Shown here in pieces: positions 13,535-26,700 of a stretch of 64,000 bases of DNA; the stretch's first letter is position 1; every line of letters begins with the position of its first letter. Made by a program: the position numbers and the translations under genes. The notes under the pieces were generated by a model. That model made no database searches. It saw only the letters and a program-made list of their open reading frames with translations, and had not been told where the DNA came from. Source of the DNA: Nyssa sinensis (lineage: Eukaryota; Streptophyta; Magnoliopsida; Cornales; Nyssaceae); NCBI GenBank assembly GCA_008638375.1, contig CM018043.1, positions 57,293,510 through 57,357,509 of the forward strand. The letters run 5' to 3'.

Positions 13535-14767
13535 TTTCCAAAGCATGAAACATTTAAACTTTGAATTTAGCATGAGTTTTGAAAAGGATACTAATGCTGA
13601 GGGAATAATAGAAGGCGACAGGCTCTTATGCCACTTTGGTTATGCCAATCTTAATTAAAAAAAAAAGATAGTACTTAACTTCAAATTAGGTAAAATAAAG
13701 GTACGTACTACAATTTTAATTTGATACGTATTTAATTATATGATTATCATATGACTATTTAATTTTAATTATCGGGTAGGAGTAGGTTTTTCTTACTTAG
13801 TTTGAAGTTAAATATTGTTCATAAAAATAAAAAATAAATACTTGTACGACTTTACAAACAAGCTCACCTTATAGCTGAAAAGAATAAATTCATACAACAA
13901 ATTTTAGTCCTGTCTATAGATGAGAAATAAATATATTACTATGTACAACCACTTGAAGAAAGTTAAAATCGTAGCATTTCTTCTAAAATGAGGTACGAGA
14001 TGACACTCAGTTCTTATTTTGACACAAAAATGCATGCCCTAAGAGGTTAAAATCCTAAAGTTAATAAAAAATAAAGCCTATAATAGAGTAAGTATTTATT
14101 AGTCTTGATGTTAGTCACGTTAGTAAAATTTAAAGTATGACTAACGCATTTTATTAATGTGTTGTATACCTTTTTTTTTTTTTTTAGAAATAACTGAAAA
14201 CCTTTGATTATTTTTTATATTATTAGATAACAGTTCACCCTTAATGAGTAAGAGGATCACGTCAGAATAAAGTTTTTCGAATTCTTTTAAAACTAGAATT
14301 TTATGCAAATCGGATAAATAAATACATACAATAAATTTTGAACTAGAAGTTTAACGAGGTTGCTAATTACTTTTAACCCCAATCATTTGAGTTGCCTATT
14401 GGGGTTTATGCCTCGAATGCTTGCGAATGTATGTTGAACCAAGGGCTTCGTGGCTAACGCTTTGGTAGCCCGAACCCGAGCCGAAGAATTACCCGCGCGC
14501 GGGACCATGTTGATGCGCAACGTGCGCTTGCGAATCCTAACTGTAGGTCGCCAGACAAGGACTTTACCGATGTATTGAATACCGTTCTATATTCAATCTC
14601 TCCCTCCCTTCTTCTCCTGTTTCTGTCCGGTGTTCTCGTTGCTGTTTTCCGGCTGTTCTCCCCCATTTTTCAGGATACCAAGACAGAAAAGACAAGACAG
14701 TCGTTAATTGGAGGTTGGTGGGTTGTGAAATGCGAGTGTCAGGTTCGCTATCGGTGGGTCACTGACA

Positions 14768-17700
14768 ATGGTAGGTCTATGCGGCCTCTTCCGCGATACA
14801 TGGGATCGTCCTTCCGACCGATGCTGCCTCTTCTTTCCTTGTCTCTCCGAACCCGGTACTCCTCGCGGATTTCTTGATTCATCACTGCTTTTTTTTTAAA
14901 ATTTTTTATATTTAACTTTTTTTAATATATATTACACACATTTGATGTTTTGCGGCAATGGGATTTTAGCTCGGAGATCTTCATTATGTTTGAAAGTGGC
15001 GTTGGTGATGCTGCATCTGATCTACGCGGGCGTTCTCTTTCTTGTCGATAGAGATTTAATAGAGAAAACAAGAAGAGAACCATGGTATGTATATGTATCT
15101 ATATATACTCCGTTTTGTTTTTCCCTCATGTTGTGTTTGGTTGCTGAGAATATGTAAGGCAAAAAATTTACACACAAAATTACAGTTTTTATTTTTAGAT
15201 TTTCAATTGTTTGGGACCTGTGAAAACAAAAAACTTGCACTCAGACTGACCTTAGCACAAGATTTGGCGTCGCTCATCCATGATAAGCTTAGAATGAAGG
15301 TGTAATGCAACCCCAATGTCTGATTCTTTGAAAATAGGAAGTGATTGACAATTGCTCCCTTTAATTATCGTGAAGTCAGAAACAAATCTTAGCCACAACA
15401 GTAACTCCAAACCCGACATGTTGTATAATTTCAAACTTTATTTATTATTCAATGTTTTGACATGCAATCCAGATAACATTTAAAACCAAAATTTGGTAAT
15501 GAGTGAATTTGTGTTACATCTATCTGAATGATTGAGATTTGGCACATCAAATAGTATTATCAAAGATCAAACTTTAAAATGAACTTGACCACACATTTGG
15601 AAGTGTGTAGGAGCATTGCTTGCAGTTGATTGAGTGGCAAAAAGACTGCATTTGGATTATTGTGACAGGATTTAAGAAGATCGTAAACTGTACACATGGT
15701 TGTCCAATCTTGTGTGCAACTCAAGAACTATTTAGTGTGCCTTTGGATCGAAAGGAACAATCGAGTCTTTGAAGATCGGGAGCTTCCTGCTCCTTATCTT
15801 AAAGAGACTTTTTTGCGTTTATTATTTTTTTGGGCCATAGAGGCTTTCCCTGTAATTGTCTTTTCCTTTGCTGAACTTTTTGGAGTCTTTTAAGTCCAAT
15901 GCTAATGCTTTGGGGATTTTTGCCCTTTCGCCCTTCTTGGGCTTCTTTTATATACTTCTTACTCATCAAAAAAAAAAAAAAAATTTTGTTCATGTTTATT
16001 GGACATGACATCACATGGATGCTGAAGGAACAAAGTTGTCTGCCACAACTTTGTTCAGCATGTCAATGGAGGAATACATACTAAAGCATGTATTGTCTTG
16101 CATGAATAATCAATATAACAAAATTCTACTAACTTACACCACAAATGTTATTTTAAATTCTTTGGAATGCAACTGAAATTGAATTCCTTTTATATTTCTT
16201 TATTTTTGTTATTCTGTTTCCTTTGCTTGTGTGTGCCCCTGTGCACGTGCGAGTGTGTGCAGGGGCCCTGGTAGGAGTGGGGGCATGTACAACCACAAGC
16301 ATGTTTATTTACATATTTATTTATTTTCTTATGTTGTTGGGCATCTTAGTTGTGTGCGCAAATTCTTGATTGATGATTGGTTTAAAGTTTTCAATTTCTT
16401 TTTAATGCTTGCTGTTATTTCCCTGATACCTCTCCCTCTCTCTCAGGTACACAGCATTGTATGTGTTGTTGTTTGTTGGTACATTGGCTCAATACTTTTT
16501 TACCTCTGGTTCTTCTCCTGGGTAAATTTCAATCCACTGCAAAGCTACTGTTGCTCCAAAGAGCTTTAGATTACATGCTATGCTTAGAGAACATAGGGAT
16601 TATTTGTCATTCTCTCTCTTTCTTTACTGCTTCATTCTTTAATTTTTTTTTTTTTTGTAGCTATGTTCTTGATGCCATGAGGGCAGCTAATGAGACAGAT
16701 GCTCTCTTTAGAAAGACATCAATGAACTCAAAGTAAGCACTAGTTTTCATTCTCATTATTACCACTAGGAAGGAAGAAGGAAAAAATAATTTATTTCCTT
16801 TTCTTAAAATATAATTTATGGGGGTTATAGGAGGGAGTCTAATCTGAATTTGGCTACTATCTAATTGCAATACCCTTCTGCTTATGTTGATTTTATAATG
16901 ATCAAGCAAAGACAACCTGCTTCGAGCAAAAATGGCAGCTTAATTGTTAGTGTGGATGGGAACCAATTGGGAAGAGTTCTTTCAGGGAGTAATGCAGCAT
17001 CTTGGACAAGGCTGGTTATGGACATGTATCCTCCTGGATCATCTATTAGGCAAGAGAACTTTCATATGCTGTCTGACTGCATTTCTTGATGTCTTCGAAG
17101 AAATTATCATTAGATTCATTATATCCACGTGTTGCACACTTGCACCCCACCAAAAAAAAGAAAAAAAAAGGAATGCAGACCTAGTTATTCTCTTTTGGAT
17201 GTGAAATAAAAAATGTTGAGTGGGAATATAAAAAGAGATAGTAAGTAATGGATGCATTTAAGAGGAGTTAGAGGTGGAACTAATAAAGACTATGGTGAGG
17301 GTAAAGTTGTAACTACTTATTTTTTTTGATAAGTAATGATATATTCAAAAATTGTTAGATGGAGAAAACCCAAATACAAAAGAAAGGGGCAGCTCTCATA
17401 ACTAGAGCTTAAGGTTCCCGGAAAAAACTGCACAAAAGAATTTACAAAAAAAAAGGGGTACGAGTCAAATACCCAAAAGTATAGTGTTTTCAAAATAGTA
17501 TCTTTGAATTTATTAGGGGGGGAGGGGGGGGGGTCTCCCAAAACTCTTCTATTTCTTTCTCTCTGTAAGTACCAAAACAAGTAAAGGGGTGCCAACAACC
17601 AAAGCTTCCTAGTGATTCTTCTAATCCAACTTCCTCTCCATCCTCTCAAGAATTCCAAGACTAAGGCTGGCATAACCCAAGTGCAACCAAAGATTGAGAA

Positions 17701-20700
17701 CAAAAGGCACCGCATATCTCTCGCCACCAAACAATGAAGGAAAAGGTGGCTTATATTCTTCTCTTCAACCTTACACATGTAACATTGGCTGGTCATAAAA
17801 GTACCCATCTTTTGCAAATTATCCACAATTAGCACTCCATCCCAGGCCATAGACCAAATGAAAAAAAAAACACCTTTTCAGGAGCTGTCACACACCAAAT
17901 TCTCTCCCAAGGGAAATCTTTGTCACCCCTCTTTGCCAGGTCCTTATAATAGGATTTGATGGGGAACTTCTTGCTCTTGCCAATCTTCCATTGAGGAGTC
18001 TTTTCTCAATGAACAATTCGCTTAAAGAGATCAAGAAACGTCATTATTCTCAAAGCTTCCTCCATCTCCCTATCCTGAAAGTTTCTCCAAAACCAAGGAG
18101 TCCAAGTTGCTTCATCATTGGAGAAAGACACAATGTCCAGCTGTCCACCACATAAGCTTCACGATCAACTGAAATCTGAAATAAAAAAGTAATTATCTTT
18201 AAGAGTTGAACTGCCACTCCATGCATGCAAACCAAAACCTCACCTTTGTACCATCTACGGAGTCAAAGCAGGTGCAGCAGGAAAAAAAGCATAGGCTTCT
18301 TTTTTGATAGGCACTACTTCTTCCAACCTGCAAATCTATGCTTGAACCTGTCTACCACTGGATTCCATACACTTGTAGCTTTTGAGGAGGTACCTAATCA
18401 AAGACCCAAGAACACATAGGGGAAGGAGTTCAACTTTACATCCCAAATTCCAAGCCAGACTCTCTACATGATATTGCTTCAGAACGCAAGAGGACACATC
18501 TCAACAAGCGAAGCTAAAGTCTCATCCATGCCTTTTAATTTAAGGAATTAGACTATGGGAATATAGAAACTTCTAAAAGAGAAAGAACATTGTTTAATTA
18601 ATTTGTGTTGGTATGTGTATGGGATATTTCCATTTTCCTATCGACAAAAGGAAAAACATGTGCTATATGCATTTTAGCTGATGCCTTTTTCCCCCTGTAC
18701 AACTTTCTGAAAAGGTATTTTTTTTAATTGGAAATATACGTAAGGGTTACCAGGGCTTTCTTAGGACTTTCCAGTCTTGAAATTCTTGAGAACAAACTCA
18801 AGTATATAAATTAATGACTTAGGGAATGAGGCTAAACATGGACTCTGAAAATATCATTTTGGTTATGATGGTTTGAGTTAGGTGTCAGTATCACCTACAA
18901 AGTTCAGGCAGACATCAGCTGATAGCTTAGACACATATTTCCTATGCAAAGAAATGATGATTTTTACCTCTACCAATTTGAGATGGAGTTGTGGAGATAA
19001 TGTAACAAGTAGGGGATAGTTTATGAATTCTGTGTAGGTGATGACGTGTGAATTTAAGTATGTGAGGGGAAGAAATGTAAGGGTGAGTGTTCAGGAAATG
19101 AGTTAGTGTGAGGGTTAGAGTTAAATATGCAAACTAGAAGTTGATATTTTTCAGATAATACAATGTGTTTGGTCAATTGCATGAAGCTTGGTTTTGTTTT
19201 CTTTTAAATATGAATGTACTTTGGGTTCTTTGTAATGGTGATTCTCTCATCAATAATTTACTTTGCTTATGAGACACATTTGTCAGTGGAGTTCTACACT
19301 TCTACTTATCAACCAAAAAGAAAAAAAAGTCAATGGAATTGTTTATTATCAAATGCATCAGCTTGTTAGTTGGACCATTATTATACATAACTGCTCTGAA
19401 GTGTAAGTACTCATTTATCTCTTAGTTTTCAACTGGAAATCTGTTTTGCGGGGTATTGAGCCAATATAGGTTCGGACCTCCGACCTCTTGACAAAGTAAT
19501 TTCACCAAAGTGCTGATGAAATTGGTATCCTTTTTTTTGTTCTTTTTTTTTGGGAGGGGGGGGGGGGGGGGTGGTTCCAAACAATATGATTTGAACCCTT
19601 ATAATGCAATCCTATATTGAACTAACATAAATTTGGTTGAAAAGTTAAATAATACACCAAATTGAAGATAAGTTTTTGTTAGTGCTTTTTTTTTTTCCAT
19701 ATTAGCATACATTATTAGTTCATGAATATCCACAGATCTACAACTGACTGCTTCCTCTTGGTTTCTACAGAAACTGGACTTGCACTTACTGTAACGTTGT
19801 TCAGGTAGCACATTGTCATCTTTGTATCTTCTTTTGTATACTAAAAGTAAAACTGATACCAACCTCTGAAATGCCAGACCATTTAACCACCAAAGATTGT
19901 CTTAGGACCCTATCATCAACATTTGTTTTAAAGGAAATATTTTGGTTGATGGACTAGGAAACTGAGGAATACCTTTGTACGGACTAGTGGATGGGTAAAC
20001 GTGTAAGGGGGATTAATGCAACTTAGCAGATAGTACATACAATATGTAACCACTAACAAACTAGATCAAGCTAGCACAAGTGTAGCTCAGGTTGCCATAG
20101 TTTTCTTCTTTTGCATATGTTCAATAACATGAAAAGTTGGGACATTAAAAACAGCTTTCCTTCAAAAAAAAATTTGGAAAAAGAGAGGAGTGATTCTGCT
20201 CAGTAAGAGGGGTACGCCAGATGTCATAGGCCTCCCTGTGACAGAGAAGATCCTGATATCTCATGCCTTTGTTAATATGTATTTTATGAAACTGGTGAGG
20301 GATCTAGTTTTGGAAACAAATCTCACATGTCATGAAATACAATGGCATGAGACATTAGAACTAGTCCTCAGTTTCTGATTGGTTCTCCTTTACTCAAATG
20401 AGGTGTCAATTTCCATTGATTGAAAGGAAAACAATAAGAATAGTCCAGGTCCTCTAGGAACTGTGACTCAATCTTTTTGTTAGCAAATGAATGTCAGTTG
20501 CTTGATGGTATAACTAGTTACATGGTTCCTTTCTGCTCCTGGGAATGTGGAAAATCATGCTAGCTTTTTACGTTTTGATTTTGTCATTATATAATTGTCT
20601 GCTTTCTACATTAGATTTTGTGTTGGCTTGGAAGTGGTGATATTTTCACCAGAACAAAATTATTGCAGATAATATAAGGCATGGAACCTCAGATTTTGAA

Positions 20701-23700
20701 CTTTTAATATGTTGGGAATCAAAAGTAGGGACACTGTGAACCCTAAATCCTGAACACTGATGTTTAGCAGTCCTTGTAATCTTGTTTTGGATTGTTTGAT
20801 GCATTGAGGTTTTGCCATTTTTAATTATTTCTATCCTCATTCCCATTATTGGGACCAGGACAGTGTAATGTTCTTCATGGAGGATAGACAATTCTTTTCC
20901 TTTTGATTTGCTCCATCATATCCTTCCTCCTCTTTTTTTTTCGGTCTTCCCCCCTCCCCCCATTATCTATGATATATTTTATATTTTTTTAAGCTGTTTG
21001 AGTGACGCATGACATCCAACTTTCATGAAATGCTACTTGTCTAGTTGTTTGCATTAAAAATGTGAAATCTGGTGTAAGCAAACTGATTTATTTATTTATT
21101 ATTGCATGTGCACGAGGCTTCCGCCACTATGGGGTTTGGGGAGGGTTAGATGTATGCAGCTTGCGAGTGGAGAGGCTATTTTGTCATATCTTTTGGGGAA
21201 GGTTTCCACTATATTTAGCAGGAAAAAGCTGGATTCTAACAAGAGAAGCACTAGGAAACTAGGATACTAATATATTATACACCACCCAATAACAATGTTT
21301 TGGAGAAAGTTGTAGTTGCTGAGAAATATGCCTTTCCCAATAGTGCTATTTATCGTTATTTCATAAACTTACTGAAAGTCTTTAGTAAAGTTAGGGAGTG
21401 CTATAACACATTCCATTGAAGTTTATGTTAATAATTGTTTATTAACCTTTGAAGTAACTTCTGAATATTGTTTATTCTGCATGTAACATATTTGCAGCCC
21501 CCACGAGCAAAGCATTGTCATGATTGTGACAAATGTGTTCTTCAGTTTGATCATCATTGTGTTTGGCTTGGGACATGCATAGGTCAGGGTAACCATTGTC
21601 GATTTTGGTGAGTATATAACCTTTTTAATTTTATCCACCAATGGTGTTCATTGCTTGATGTTGATGAACCTCTTTTCTGCATAGATTACATTAATAATTT
21701 GTTGGTCATTGAAGAAAAAAAAATGATCAATTAATGCTTTGCTTATCCTCTTGTAGGGCTCTTATGATAACCTCTGAGGTTGTGTATATGTAATCTACTT
21801 GTCTTCCATGTTTGCTGGATCTTCCTGTGTTGATGAGTGAACTTTTCTTTCTTTATTTGATTGTTTGTTTCAAAATGCCAGTTTATAAACCTTTCTATAA
21901 TATCCAGTTGTTGTTTGATCTATTAGAGTAATGCATCAAGTACATAGACGACAAACATGACATAAGATGGAATAGCTTAGGTATGATTGAATGATGTCAA
22001 AGTGAAGATGCCAGCCATCCTAGTTGTAAGGCATGTTGGTGGTGAAAACACATGCTCTGATTCACGTATCCTAAGGAGTTTTAACACCTTCATCCCCATC
22101 CCCGCTTATATATCAAGAAGAGAAAATTATGATTGAATGATGTCAAAGATGTGTCAGTTTGAAATAAATTTAATTTCACCTTTTTAACATTTATTTAATA
22201 AATGTAGGTTAAAGCTTAATTATGAACTCTGTAGTGAATGTTGTAGAAATTCCACTTACAAATTTTATTCTTTTTATTTTTTTTATGGACTATGAAAAAT
22301 CATATTATAAGACATGTTTTTGGGGATACGTTAGAATCTAAGAAACACGGACACAGATCAAAATAAATTGGCTTTTGAGATCCAAAAATGTGAAAAATTG
22401 ACTTGTAAAAAATTGGAAACAACAGTATATTGCTCATTTATTTGAAATGCCATGAATTTATGAGACAAAAATTTTATGGTAATTTAACTTGTTAAATAAA
22501 TAATAATTTGATGGTAAGTTAATCTTGTTCACTTATCAAAAGAAAGGGCCAGTCTTTATTCAAAATAGGTCTCCGTCAATTTTAACTCCTTTTTTTTTTT
22601 TCCCCTTTTAAGTTCAGCTTCATGTTTGCTTATGCAATGACACTTATTTTGCTTGTGATATATATTTTTTATTTCCATGAACTGCAAGATAATATTTGAA
22701 ACATTGTAATGAATCATCCAATGCTGACAAAAAAAAAAAAAAAAAGACAAAGAAAACAAAAGGAAAAAAGAAAATCATTTTGCTTTAACGATTCAGAATC
22801 CTAATTTGGATTAAAAAATGTCTTAACAAATTAATTAGATCATTAGACTTATCAAAAAAAGAAAAAAAAAGATCATTAGAATTGGATTCTATAGCTTTGC
22901 TTTGCACTTTGTTGATAGTGGAAATTCCCCAAACCATGTGGCTTAAATGCAGGCAGTGGACCCAAATGACATGATACTGCATGTATACTGGTTCAGAAAA
23001 TCAAGGCAAACGGGATTCAAACTTTGTGCCACTAAACATGCAGGAAAGACAATGGGTCCGCTCCCCACAACAGTGCAAGCAAGATATGGGTTGACACATG
23101 GACAAGGCTAGGCTTGGACACTTAATTTTTTTTATTTGAAACTTTTTATATACTTTTTTTTATTTTATTTTTCAAATATACCTTCTTAATTTGTATTCCC
23201 CCCCCCCCCCCCCAAGTCTAAAATATTTCATACTTTCCCTTTCTTTCAATTTCATTTTAAGCCCTATGAAACTTCTATGACTTTTTGAATTTTTTTGTAC
23301 AGTCTAAAGTTTTTAGGGGTCTCTTTCTATGATTAGATTCCTTATCTAGTTGATAAATTCATATATATCAATATATTTAATTACTTATTAAAATATTATC
23401 AATCACCATTAATTTTTTTTGTACTTTTTAAAATTTTAAATTTTGGATTGAATATTTTTAAAAAAGGGTCTCTTTCTATGATTAGATTCCTTATCTAATT
23501 GATAAATTCATATATATCAATAAATTTTATTACTTATTAAAATATTATCAATCAATATTAATTTTTTTGTACTTCTTTAATTTTTAAACTTCGGATCGAA
23601 TATTTAAAAAAAAACTGCCCCCCCCCCCCCCCAAAAAAAAAAAATTGAAATCCTGGCCTCGTCCCTAGGTTGACACCCTAAATAGTGCAGATGGTTAGGC

Positions 23701-26700
23701 ACCCTAGATATAATGCAGACGAGTTCATACTCTAAATAATGTAGAAAGATACATTAACATAACATGCTTGCCCGAGACTGGTAGGCAAGGTCCAGGGAAC
23801 CCTTATTTGATTTGGTGCCATGGGTGATGACCTACATGTTTGGGTGATTACCTACATCTACGCTTGGGATTTTTGGAAGAAACTTTGGAGTGGAGGCTAG
23901 AGTAGGGGCACTCCTAATGGTCCTTATGCCAGTAGTACGAGAGGGACAACAGGGATATGTCTAGAAGTCAGTCGGCATGGAGGAACCAAGGAATTCATGT
24001 CTGACGCTAAATGTGCCACTGTGCATGAGTTATAATCCCACGGTGGGGACATGGTGCATACTGGGTTGGGAATGTGTCAATGTCTTGACGAGCCCAAGGT
24101 CCATATAAATACACAAATCCCATACCCAATGGCACAAGCATAATGTAATTGCAATCTACAACAGCACAAGAGTCCTTCCCTACGGTTAGACTAGAGATGC
24201 TCTGCTCCCACTCAGTAGTCCATGCTTCTTTGCAGTGAGACTAGACATGTTCTGCTCTTATCCGGAGGCCCACACCTTGCAAATCGGATAGTGTGCCCAC
24301 ATGGCCCCCCGACTCTCATACGCTACCTCACTAGGTCCCCTCTACCTTGCTGCCCAGCTCTCATCTGGCCCCCCTTTCTTATGTGCCCAGTTATTGTGCA
24401 AAGTACCTCATCCCCATCTATCTTTGGAACCCTCACAAAAACACTTCAACGTGGAGTTGATCATCATGTAGTTGAAGTCCCATTTTACTGTTATCTTATT
24501 CAATGTCAAACTGAGGTGTTTGTTGGAACTAGGATTCTGGTTGGTTACTTGTTACTGCATACATATGAAATATGTGCCTGCATGTATGGGAAAAGTTTTC
24601 GATTATTCCAGTTCAGATGAAGCTGAATTTAATCCTTTGAATTACAGTTTTAATTGCAATTCAATTTCAAGCTCATCGGTTCACCCTCTTTGGTTTCACA
24701 ACCATAATTAGGAATAGTATATTTGCAAGTGTTAAAGAGGGAGGCACATATTTGTTAGCGCTTGTCAAAAAAAGGGCCAACTTATTTTTTAATATCTGTT
24801 GCCATTGTAGAGTTCTACATTGCTATTTATTTAGATAATTTCTGATTCTTGTTCAAAGTTGATGTTTATATTTCTCAATGAAATTTGTAATCCAACCAAA
24901 TAGTGAAATAAATTAAGGGATGTGTGATCTATCTATTTTTTGTCTTCATGTACTGAGTGCATTTTTCTTAACCAATAATATTTCTGTTTTTGTTGTTACA
25001 TATTGATACACCAGGTGGTACATTTGTGAGGAAACGACATTATGCCTTTGGACTGGCATCTTGTACATTACGTACCTAAAGGCTAACATATCAAAGATGT
25101 GGTATTTATCTTTCTTGGACTATCACATCATTCTGAGGAAGTTTAAACATATAACGCCAAGGACATTAGATGCAATGTCTAATAACCTTGGCTGCTTATC
25201 TGAGATGGAATTTAAAGGGCTTGAGCATAGCTTCTTTTTTACAATGACAAAATTCACCCCTTTCCTTAGAAAAAGGAAGGAAAAAAAAAAAAAAGAGTCC
25301 GTGTGCTGCGATTACCGTGATTATTATGACTTTGTGATATCTTGGCTCATCATTTTTCTTTACAATTTTCCTCTTTAACTGGATCTGAACTTGGGACCTG
25401 GGATGGATTTCTTTCAGGTGGATAGATGTAATCATGATTTTGCTGTTGGCTACTTTATCAATTTCCCTGATTTTTCTGCTCCTTCTTCTTCTTTTCCATA
25501 GGTAAGTATTATGTTCTCCTGAGAATGTAATCCTTTCTTGTGCGGTGCCATTTACTTTATTAACAGTATTCACCAGATGAACTTTGCTTCATTGTAATAG
25601 CCATGGAAGTTCGAGTGTGGAAATAAGTGTATTTGTATTACTTACATGTTATTGTGTCCATACCTATACATGCCTTTCTGTGCTCTGTATAAATAGTCTT
25701 TCCCTGTTCAATTTTGGTTACAAATTTAATTCATATGCTTTCTGTAATGTGCTTTCACTTAGTTGTTTTGGTGCTGAAATTCAAAGGTCTTTAATATCTA
25801 AAGGCTTTTGTACATGCAGAATGAAACAAAGAATAATATGGAATGGAAATTTGGAACTGAGGAAAGACTAAAATGAGATAATGGTATTGTGGAAATTGAT
25901 GACCAGAAATAATCAAGAGTTAATGTTTTTGTAACCTTGGATTAACCATCCATACAGAAGGGGGAAGATTAAAGATGCAACCGTAGAGTTGAAGCATAAT
26001 GGATCAAGGGGAGAATTACTTCAGAGTGCTGGATTGGTACATCGAAAACTTGCCAATTTGGTCCAGAAGGGCTCCCATGCTTTGCATTACAAAATGCTGT
26101 CAGTTGATGAACACGTTCAAAAGTATAGCAGGAATTAGAAAAACAAATTGTCAACAATAGATGAATAGAAATACCAGAGAAGATAGAACAATATAGGAAT
26201 GCATGTGTGCGAACAATACTAAAAAAGAGAGAGTTGAGAGTTGAGACAGTGAGGAAGGACATGATGGCATATGCTTTAACAAAAGGATTTGGCCTAATTA
26301 TGTGGGTAAAAAGGATTTCTCTAGCAGATTCCAAGTAAGTTGGGATTTAGAACTCTTGTTTGTTGTGTATACTGGTGCCAATAAAATTGATAGGAGAATG
26401 GTTTTAGCCTATTTATTCTCTAAAAGTTCAATAAGCTGGTTATGCTATAGTTCTGTGAGGCTTTCATGCTATATATTTTGATTGAAATTTAGTTCAAATT
26501 CAGAGATTGCTTTTGCCTGTAGTTAGTTGGTGAATATTTACATGATACATGCTCATATTTGTTCTGGGATAGGGCTGACAATGTGAAAGCAGAGATGGAG
26601 GACTACATAGGAGAAGGATAGAGTTTAATAATTTCACAAATGGGTGGTCTATTGACACAAGCTTGGATGTCTGTGATCTGAGTGGTGGATGTAGTGATTC

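Larger units (their letters stand above)
11873..14430. other. Intergenic region between CHX and PAT10
   Basis: AT-rich DNA with several A/T homopolymers. It contains a second SINE-like fragment at about 13045-13110 and a two-copy 48-bp repeat at 13438-13534. No coding exon was recognised. As the genes on both sides diverge, both promoters may lie in the 11.0-14.8 kb interval; CG-containing sequence rises close to 14450-14770, near the PAT10 start. Confidence 0.55.

Noticed and set aside
14575..14877. 100-codon ORF upstream of PAT10 as its first exon
   Set aside because: The conserved PAT10 N terminus is in another frame, starting at 14768 and spliced at 14855.
17317..17850. 177-codon minus-strand ORF as a host gene
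   Set aside because: It has the zf-RVT pattern of LINE reverse transcriptase and ends in a LINE-type tail; it is a dead retrotransposon piece.
24222..24620. 132-codon ORF in PAT10 intron 7 as a nested gene
   Set aside because: No domain, no splice context, inside a repeat-like block.
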